This document shows positions 56,439 to 64,000 of a stretch of 64,000 bases of DNA, one piece after another; within the stretch, counting starts at the first letter, position 1; each line of letters opens with the position of its first letter. The translations under genes and the position numbers were made by a program. The stretch is taken from NCBI GenBank assembly GCA_030248195.1, contig JASAND010024002.1, positions 1-64,000 on the forward strand. The letters run 5' to 3'. The notes beneath the pieces were generated by a model that was not told the DNA's origin, made no database searches, and saw only the letters and a program-made list of their open reading frames with translations. This stretch comes from Trissonchulus latispiculum (lineage: Eukaryota; Nematoda; Enoplea; Enoplida; Ironidae).

Positions 56439-57647
56439 TTGGTGATGGTATCCTTTTGAGTAGTGATTTTTGAAAGCTATCAATTTTGCCATTTTAGGAG
56501 TTGGAAAGAGCTTTAAACATAGTTTTAAAGCTTATGATGAGTACATTCATATGATTACAGAAATTAGCAAGATTCCCAAGAAATTTTCTGACATACCGGC
56601 GAAATTGTCCGTCAAGTTTTCAACATCGATTTCTCAAAACTGTAGAATTGGCCAAAATCACTTTTTATACCTTGGTGTGAAGGACATGTCGGACATTACT
56701 TGGGTTTCGCTCAACACTAGCGTAGCCAGAAATAATTTTTTGAGGGGAATGTAAGAAATTTTTGGGGGTTTGGGGGGCGGACCGGAAGATGGAAAATTTT
56801 TGACCTCATGAAAATCTCGTGACCTTCGTGGAATTTTTACAAGGAATTCCTTGAAATTAAAAATACTTAGGGCCCAGCACGTATTCATGGACCGAATGCT
56901 GCAGAAGATGGTCCAAACACACCAAATAGGGTATTTGGAACTCTTTTTTGAGTGCGAAACACGTATTATGTTGGTGCAATTCACTTTTTCGCGCCGAAGG
57001 CGCGAAAATTTTTTGAAAAATGTGCGTTTTAACGTGGCAGGGGAAATATTCCTGGGGGGTCCACAATGTCGGGGGGACTCCCCCATTCCCCCCCCCCCCC
57101 GCTGGCTACACGCGTCAACATGTCTTAATGCTCCAGAAAATCAGCCAAATGTGCGGTGACACGAAATTTTGCAGCTTCACATTAAGTTTTTTCGCAACTG
57201 GACAAGTTTTAGCTCAAAGCAAAATGTCCTTCCGCAATAGTCCAAATTCTCGCCCTGCCGAAAATCACGCGAATCTTCATTAGGGTAGTTTCTGAACAAT
57301 TGATGCTCAAAACAAAATAATTACAAAATATATAGTTTTTCAGCCAAATCTATAGCTTAATGTAACTAACTCCAGCTAATAGGCATTGATAAATGTAGAA
57401 TCTGACTGTGTATCGATCGAGTATAAAATAAACTAAAATTGTCCGTAAGATTTGGCAGTAATTTTGAAAAACTAATTTCCTCGAAGACGGCCATTTTTTG
57501 ATCCCCGAAAAATGTGGGGCTGGTTCTAGAATGTTAAATAGCACCAAAACAAGGCTAATGCAGTTGGAAAGTTTCATCCGCTTTCATAAAGAATTGAGCT
57601 TGTAAGGTGAAATTTACACAAAGAGATTAATTAATTCTTGCAGCACC
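56439..57647. mobile_element. TTAA-type MITE with nested insertion
   Basis: The left end (TGGTGATGGTATCCTTTTGAG) is diverged, the right end is CAGCACC followed by TTAA (57648-57651). Interior words match 17156-18153 (for example GAGTTGGAAAGAGCTTT and TTCTCAAAACTG). It is interrupted by 56717-57114. Confidence 0.8.
56717..57114. mobile_element. About 400 bp hAT-like MITE nested in the TTAA element
   Basis: Ends carry GCGTAGCCAG on the left and CTGGCTACACGC on the right, flanked by TCAACA on each side (56711-56716, 57115-57120). G-rich next to the left end and C-rich next to the right end. It contains CGCGCCGAAGGCGCG near 56990, also found in the MITE at 34439-35640. The homologous run in other copies of the host repeat is uninterrupted. 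Confidence 0.65.
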
Positions 57648-57651
57648 TTAA

Positions 57652-58292
57652 ACACCTATTTCTCAAAATTCTGTTTGTGCATGATATAGAGGGCATTAGC
57701 GCAGACATTTTTTTATTTAACATTGCAATTTTTAATGCTCCGGGTACCAGCCATAAACTTTCAAATGATATAAAAACTGAATACTGAAAATTATTAAACT
57801 GCAAGAATTATAACAAGGTTAATAAAAAATCAAAAATCGGATTTTTGCTGCCATTTTCGAAAATAAGGTCCCATCGAAATAATTTTGGTATGTATCAACG
57901 GGTAATGATCTCCTGTATATATGGTACAAATTCAATGCCGTTAGCTTTTGTATAGCGAGAGTAACGAAAAGTTGTTGTGATTTTTGTTAACGAATTCACA
58001 GAAAAATCACGGGTTCGCAAAACAATCACCCACGGATCTAATCTCAGGATACAGTTGAGAAATTGGTGTACTGTTGCTCTAGTAAGCAAAGCACAAACAA
58101 TTTGGCATAGTAATTTCGCATCTATTTTGGCCACGTGAGTTGGCCCAGGGACAGGTGACCTTGGTCAAGGTCACATGACAGGTCAAAAATTGTATTTCAA
58201 GGCTCTGGAAGCCTAAAAAATTGCCTAGCTAGGTTTTTCCGGGCGTAGAATTCAAATGTGGCATTAGTTTTCATGTAGCTTTAGCTCACATA
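57652..58292. other. Interval without recognised gene
   Basis: No coding region or repeat is supported. The 79-codon minus-strand ORF at 57895-58134 has no recognisable features. Confidence 0.45.
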
Positions 58293-58301
58293 TGTGATCC
58301 T

Positions 58302-58775
58302 ACGTGTGTACACCTGGCACTCCCACTGAATGAGCCAACGCCAAAACAGATTGAGTCAAGCTTGTTAGGTCGCACAGTGATTGAGTCAAACATTATAAGG
58401 ATTGAGTCGCCTTTCGTTTGTTAGTAAAACACATTTAATTATGGGAGTGCTAAATGTCATTTATCACTCCCATGATTGATCCATGATCTGAAAATTTGTG
58501 AGTAAGTTATACAGAAAATCTGCTGATTGAGTCACCATTTCATTTACTATTGTTTGTCTCCCTTTACAACCAATTTAACTCAGAAGTTTCAAACTTGTAG
58601 TTTACTAGTTACCGGTCAATATAAGCAAAAGATAGCTACCTCAAGGCTTACCTACTGTCAATTCGAATTGCAACGAGTAGAATTGAATTAATATTTCATT
58701 TATTAAATGGGGATTGCTGTGAATACGATTTTGCCTTTGTAACGTCGCAATCTATCTATAACTAAATTTTAGTAA
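58302..58775. repeat. Left terminal inverted repeat of the MULE
   Basis: Pairs with 62410-62885. Contains repeated GATTGAGTCA and its complement, several copies per arm, which could be subterminal binding sites. Confidence 0.85.
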
Positions 58776-60097
58776 TTATGCGCTTTACAAAAGATGCTGC
58801 ACATTGTATTTTTCACAGGGGGCCTCCTTGAAATTGACCTGTGACCTCCCCCCCAAAAATGCCTTCTTCCCCCTCAAAATCGCCCCTCCCCGGGATGTTT
58901 GCTTCCACCCCGGGATTTTTTGGTACCCAAATTTTTGCCAAAAGAAGGCAAATTTTCCAAATTTATAAATTTTATGCGTCTCAGCCGGTGCCGAAACGAA
59001 GCCAATTACTTCTCCCAATATATTTATATATTTCGGCGGTTTGCCATTGACAACCTCACTCGAAATTCACAGCATTTCCCTGAAATATACATTTTCGTTT
59101 TTCATGCCGAGCTTCTTATATATTATGAAAGATGTTTTTATCAATCGAGGCAACTGTGGTTTATACTGTGGAAAAGAATTGGATTTTTTAAAATTTCAAT
59201 TCTTTTGCACATCAGAACTCAGTTCCTCTGTTCAATACGGTATTTGGATTTTCATCACTGAAACAATTTTGAATCAGGACTGGGTAAGTATTGTGTTTTT
59301 GGAATGTATATACGTATATACGTTTGCTTCTGCATGGGTTTGTTTATTTACTAAAATGTGCAGGTCATGGATTTTTCTCTCATTTTCGCACATGAATTAA
59401 TTTGTTCATTTTCACAAAAATAGTCAGGGACAAATTGACAGGAGGCAACTGCCTAAACCAGCTTTGAAATAAATTTACTTTCTTCAACCTAATGAAATTG
59501 ACATGCATAACAGTTATGAATGCTAAGAGCATAGTATCAGCCAAAACCAAATATATAGGTTAGGCATGCACGTATTATATTATTATAATATGGATGTAAA
59601 GACGTCTGCGCGGCCCTCTGGAGACCATGTTGACCTGGTGGCAGCTAATCAGAGATCCGAGAGGGATAAAAATCTTACCATCGTAAAGAACACGAGTATT
59701 ACTAAAAACTACCACCATACTTTTGGATCGAATTCGAAACTTCGAATTTTTGCACTAGGCGATGGTTATATACGTGCGTTTGTTTTTTCTCGGTGAATAA
59801 CGCCTTTTGGAACTGCATTTTACGGCTGTGTTGGAATGATGTAGGCATTTTGGACCAATACTACCTGGCATTTTTTTAGGGTTTTGAAAGTGGGGGGGGG
59901 CGAGTCCAAGGTATAAAACACCAAAATTTTTAGCGAAAAAGTAGCATTTTTTAGGTAAAAACACAAAAAAATCGCTGTTTTTAAGCTTAAAATTAACTTA
60001 TAAGTCCATAAATTAGCTAAAAATTGAGAAAATTTTTGAAAATTTGACCTCAAAAACTTAATTTTTCGACACTTTTGGGCGACCCCCGAAAAAGTGG

Positions 60098-60175
60098 GGG
60101 GGCTTGCCGAAAAGTGGGGGATGAAAGTGGGGGGCTGCCAAAAGTGGGGGGCTGCCAAAAGTGGGGGGGGGGGCT
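60098..60175. repeat. Short G-rich tandem repeat
   Basis: Units like AAAGTGGGGGGCTGCC repeat about four times. Long ORFs crossing it are compositional artefacts. Confidence 0.75.
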
Positions 60176-61823
60176 TTCGAAAAGTCAACAGTCAACAGGG
60201 TCAACTTTGGTGTGTCACCCTGAACTACTAGAAAGACCAGCCCAAAACAGATTACAGTTCCACAGAGGGTATATACGTATGTCTCGAACTTCACGGTGGT
60301 ATACATATGCTATATATTTGGCTCTAGTACCTGTGGTTGTGCAACCTGGGGTGACCTAGACTCGGCGGGATAAAACCCATGTGCGGGAAAAAACCGCTAA
60401 GGAAAAATTCATGCGTTTCTTAACTGAATAGAGCCTCTTGTTCAATTTGGTATAGATTTATAGATTTTACCTAAATTCAACCTTCTATGTGTGGTCCATG
60501 TGGCCATTCCCTATGTGACAGGATGCCTATTAAAGAGCAGAAATTACACAATTTTTTCAAACTTTGCCAGAACGCGTTAAACATATATTTTTAATGTCAG
60601 TTTGACATGTGTTTTGCAAACATATTGATGTTTCTGATGTAGATGTACTAAAAATGACGCGCTCTTTCGAATGGTATAGTCAAAATTGTTCTGGCTATGC
60701 TTCCAGCAAAATATGCGGTTGAGGTTTTTCCGGCCGCTGGGTTTTTTCGCGCATTGGGTTTTTTCCCTACTGTTTGGTGGTAAAAGTTCTCACCAACCGT
60801 AAGGGCTAGAGAAATGTTTTATGGCGCATTTTGAAGCTGTTCGCAAGGCAAGGCCTCATGGTAGTTATCGTCAGATTTTCGATTTGTCACGTAATAAAAA
60901 AATTAAGCCAAAAATCGAAATTTTTTATAGGTTTTTAATTCTCACCGCGATATATATTCGACTGAATTATTTCCAGAAAAACCCAACCACTTGCCATATA
61001 TCAACAATAGCAGAAGATACCACCCACCACAGGTGGACAAGGGGGGAAATCCCCCCTCGGCGAAGTGGTCCACAAGGGGTCGCAAAATTGCTCCCACAAG
61101 GTTAAGAAATAAGAAAATTGGCCACAAGGGGTAAGAAAGTTGCCCAAAAAATAGGTTTGACGACTGAAATTTCCAAAAATTTTCCGGCTTCGCCAGAATT
61201 TTTCGCTTAAAATCACTATTTTTTGCTAAAATACCTCCGAAAAACATGTTTTGGCTAAATAATTGCTGTTTTTTGTTAAAAAAATGGCAAAAATCGCTTT
61301 CAAAGTACCCCTTAGAGAAATCGCTCCCACAATTGGTACCCAAATTTGCTTCCACAAGGGTCAGTGAAATTTGACCTCCCGTTCAGTTATGCCACCCACC
61401 CCTGCAAAACATCACCTAAAATATGCCCAGCCCAACCACATAGTATATATACTTCACTGCATTACGATTTCTAAATCATATAAAAATCCAAACGAATATA
61501 TACATACACTTACCCAACAAAATTCGATGATGCCGAAATTCCAACAGTGTGCATTAGCTTGTTATGAATATATATAGTAAAATTCCAGAATTGAATAGAG
61601 GAACTGAGTTCTGATGTGAAAAAGAATTGAAATTGTAAGCAAATCCAATTCTTTTCCACAGTATAAACCACAGTTTCCTCGAATGATAAAAACATGCTTC
61701 ATAATATATAAGAAACTTGGTTTGAAAAATAAAAACGTATATTCCATTCCAGGGTAATGCTCTGAATTTCGAGTGAGGTTGGCAATCATAGGTGTAAGGA
61801 GGGAGTGGGGTCCGGGTCGCAAC

Positions 61824-62315
61824 CATAGGTGTAATTGGGGGCGGGGGGGCTAACCCACCCATCCATTATTTCAAACCACTTCCAAAAATTTTTGGGGGCC
61901 CCGAGACCCCCACCCCAACTGAAATTGAAACTGAACAATTGGCCAAAAATTTGGTGTTTTAGGGTAAATTTTGCAAAATTTTTCAGAAATGTCCAAATTA
62001 TTGGCTTAAAGTGTTCATTATTTCATTATTTTTAACAGTAGTATGGACTTTCTAACTAAATATTGACCTTATTTTGGGGTTAGATACATGCTGGCAATCA
62101 AGTTTTCGAGTTTAAAAGCCCTATCTAATGTTAAAATTATATACTTCATGGATGGATGTTTTCTGGAATTAGCATTTAGCAATGGCTGAAAATGCGATTT
62201 TTGGCATAAAAGTAGAAAACATTTTTTGGGGGAGGTTTGGGGGGGTCGTGGTAGGGGGCCCGCCCCAAAATTTTGGGGAAGGGGGCCCCCACCCCAAATC
62301 CCCGTTACACCTATG
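61824..62315. mobile_element. hAT-type MITE nested in the MULE
   Basis: The 492 bp element has ends CATAGGTGTAATTGGGG and CCCCGTTACACCTATG, and a perfect 8 bp duplication GTCGCAAC (61816-61823, 62316-62323). A further CATAGGTGTAAGGAGGG at about 61786 looks like the left end of an older relative into which this one jumped. No coding capacity. Confidence 0.85.
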
Positions 62316-62409
62316 GTCGCAACCAAACCAAACCAACTCCCCCCCCCCCAGATATTCGGCCAAAAAGTGCTAAACGTTTTTGTACAGCATCGTTTAAAAC
62401 GCATAATTA

Positions 62410-62885
62410 CTAAAATTTAGTTATAGAAAGATTGCGACGTAGCAAAGGCAAACTCGTATTCACAGCAATCCCCATTTAATAAATGAAATATTAATCAATT
62501 CTACTCATATTAGTTGCAATTCGAATTGGCAGTAGGTAAGCCTTGAGTTAGCTATCTTTTCCTTGTATTGACCGGTAACTATTAAACTACAAGTTTGCAA
62601 CTTCTGAGTTAAATTGTTTGTATAGGGAGGCAAACAATAGTAAATGAAATGCTGACTCAATCAGCAGATTTTATGTATAACTTATGCACAAATTTTTAGA
62701 TCGTGGATCAATCATGGGAGTGATAAGTGACACTTAGCACTCCCATAATTAAATGTGTTTTACTAACAAACAAAAGGTGACTCAATCCTAATAATGCTTG
62801 ACTCAATCACTGTGCGACCTAACAAGCTTGACTCAATTTGTTTTTGCGTTGGCTCATTCTGTGGGAGTGCTAGGTGTACACACGT
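62410..62885. repeat. Right terminal inverted repeat of the MULE
   Basis: Inverted complement of 58302-58775 with small differences. TGACTCAATC words recur here in the opposite direction. Confidence 0.85.
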
Positions 62886-63165
62886 TGTGATCCTGACCAC
62901 TCCTTTGTTCCGAGGGTTGGGGTGATGGCTAACAGCCGGTCAGGTCCAGAATTAATCTATGTACGCATTGTACTAATAATCTCATAGTAGCAATCTATTG
63001 TTACTGGTCTAATGATCAGTTAATTCTCAAGCAAGCACTTCAAAAAACCAAACCAAAAACACATCGTTGTAAAAACGCTGCAAAGTTTGATATGCACAAT
63101 GAACAACGTTTATCGTAGATGTTAGCTATAGTTTGAAGTAGGACTTTGTCACTCATTAACTGAAG

Positions 63166-63543
63166 CAAGAGTACATAATAATAAGAGTATGCCACTAGGC
63201 ACACTCTATGTTATCAGAGCAAAAACTATGCTCTGCACGCTAACGGCCCACCCCCCCCCCGCAAATCAGACCCTAGTGACCCCCCCCCGCAAATCAGTAC
63301 CTAGTCGAAACGGGGGTACGCTCACTCGCTCTATGTTCATGTGCTTAAGCTCGAAAACACAAGCACTGCGTGAGCGAATTTTGTGCCTGCTTCGAGCTTT
63401 AGAACATAAACATAGCGCTCAAAATTCTTTGAAGTGAAGGGTCTAATTTGCGGGGGGGGCGGGCCGTTAGCGAGCAGAGCATAGTTTTTGCTCTGATAAC
63501 ATAGAGTGTGCCTAGTGGCACACTCTTATATTATGTACTCTTG
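63166..63543. mobile_element. 378 bp hairpin MITE
   Basis: CAAGAGTACATAATA on the left is matched by the complement on the right, and inverted identity of roughly 100-110 bases runs through GCCACTAGGCACACTC and ATCAGAGCAAAAACTATG. The flanks share ACTGAAG (63159-63165 and 63544-63550). The centre also has a weak inner inverted pair (TCTATGTTCATGTGCTTAAGC against GCTTTAGAACATAAACATAG). Confidence 0.85.
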
Positions 63544-63550
63544 ACTGAAG

Positions 63551-64000
63551 TAATATGCTTAAAATTTACAATTGTAGCATCAATCAGCGAAATTAATATT
63601 AGATCGGTTCCACCACGTGCATGAGACTGCCGCGCAAAATGAAAATTTTTAAGAATGTTTTCGTTCGATCTTTAATCCTTACCGTACATTTATGTTGTCC
63701 CGACCCGATGTATCGGAACAGGAGTTGCGGTCCTGTGATTCTTTTGCGAGAACTCGATGACTTTTGCCTTTGCAGCGGGAGGAATAAATCCTGAGTGAAG
63801 TGAGTGAAAGGTGAAAGAAGCTGAGCATTTGAAATGGTGCAAACAAACCAGCTACTCCTCTTTCGACAAAGCATGGATGCGTCTGTACTTGAAAACTGGT
63901 TACTGCTGCTTAAAGGATTCATCTGTCATTTGGCCATATTAACGTCAAGGGAAGGTTAAGAAATGCTAGTCAGTGAACCTTTGATGGCCGTTGTTTCAAT
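63551..64000. other. Right edge, no supported gene
   Basis: A 107-codon minus-strand ORF (63599-63922) is Ser- and Arg-rich in its first half and ends near a run of basic residues. It has no recognisable family and no splice or start support. It could be part of a host gene continuing outside the window. Confidence 0.3.

Larger units (their letters stand above)
58302..62885. mobile_element. Mutator-like (MULE) element with long terminal inverted repeats
   Basis: The 4,584 bp element starts ACGTGTGTACACCT and ends AGGTGTACACACGT. A perfect 9 bp target duplication TGTGATCCT flanks it (58293-58301, 62886-62894), the size typical of Mutator-like transposases. Terminal repeats are about 475 bp and diverged by several percent; a second inverted pair lies inside (59040-59260 against 61555-61770). 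No transposase is visible. Internal G/C-rich tracts (58836-58920, 60098-60175, 61020-61380) and a nested MITE (61824-62315) account for most of the middle. Confidence 0.88.

Noticed and set aside
59820..60359. Overlapping ORFs rich in Pro/Gly on both strands
   Set aside because: They reflect G-run and C-run tracts; no domain, and both strands are equally open.
59041..61862. Similar ORFs at 58899-59400 and 61554-61862 that looked like a gene family
   Set aside because: They are the two arms of an inverted repeat inside the MULE read in opposite directions; the peptides lack domain features.
62069..62420. ORFs near 62.2 kb on both strands
   Set aside because: They cross G-rich sequence of the nested MITE and its boundary, so they are not conserved genes.

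Overview
The window looks like a transposon-rich stretch of an invertebrate (metazoan) nuclear genome, most likely an arthropod. The reasons are AT-rich DNA, small GT-AG introns, AATAAA signals, a microsomal CYP2-like cytochrome P450, a Pao/BEL retrotransposon, a Polinton, and several classes of cut-and-paste element nested in each other. I cannot name the species. Only three genes look like host genes: an NTF2/SnoaL-fold gene on the minus strand (exons between 18405 and 22508), a small secreted six-cysteine protein (29602-29868), and a complete three-exon P450 on the plus strand (33909-38590).

Layout. From about 1 to 12.4 kb lies a Polinton/Maverick (adintovirus-like) integrated element. Its morphogenesis block is on the minus strand: two small conserved proteins, a membrane protein, the packaging ATPase, the double-jelly-roll major capsid, a basic core protein and the penton-like minor capsid. 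A divergent 266 bp region separates it from the replication block on the plus strand: a PC4-like protein, a retroviral-type integrase, a protein-primed type B DNA polymerase and a dUTPase. ATPase, integrase and polymerase each carry one frameshift, all in homopolymer runs of six or more, and a GT-AG intron interrupts polymerase motif B. From 12.39 to 16.0 kb is a decayed Pao/BEL retrotransposon, truncated at its 3' end. From 16.1 to 18.2 kb are two copies of a roughly 1 kb TTAA-flanked element. A 2.9 kb hAT element (18561-21435, 8 bp target duplication) with a 22 bp minisatellite sits in an intron of the NTF2-like gene. From 22.6 to 25.2 kb is a long palindrome interrupted by another insertion. 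Two TTAA elements lie back to back at 27376-29324. Both P450 introns contain a clean MITE: a hAT-type one (34439-35640) and a TTAA-type one (36685-37656).

The most striking structure is a 14.3 kb inverted-repeat element (38922-53201). Its 3.5-4.4 kb arms are built from two satellite blocks plus a complete C2H2 zinc-finger gene in each arm. The gene is intact in the right arm and broken in the left by an indel and a nonsense change. The unique centre carries a second zinc-finger gene and a proline-rich 356-residue ORF, and no recognisable transposase. Several of these ORFs begin directly behind a 3' splice acceptor.

Downstream come a foldback element with a TA target duplication (54154-55723), another TTAA-type element with a nested MITE (56439-57647), a 4.6 kb Mutator-like element with a 9 bp target duplication (58302-62885) that carries its own nested hAT-type MITE (61824-62315), and a 378 bp hairpin element (63166-63543). 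Target duplications and empty-site comparisons were read by eye and let the order of several insertions be worked out. Family names come from motifs and duplication length, not from a database search.
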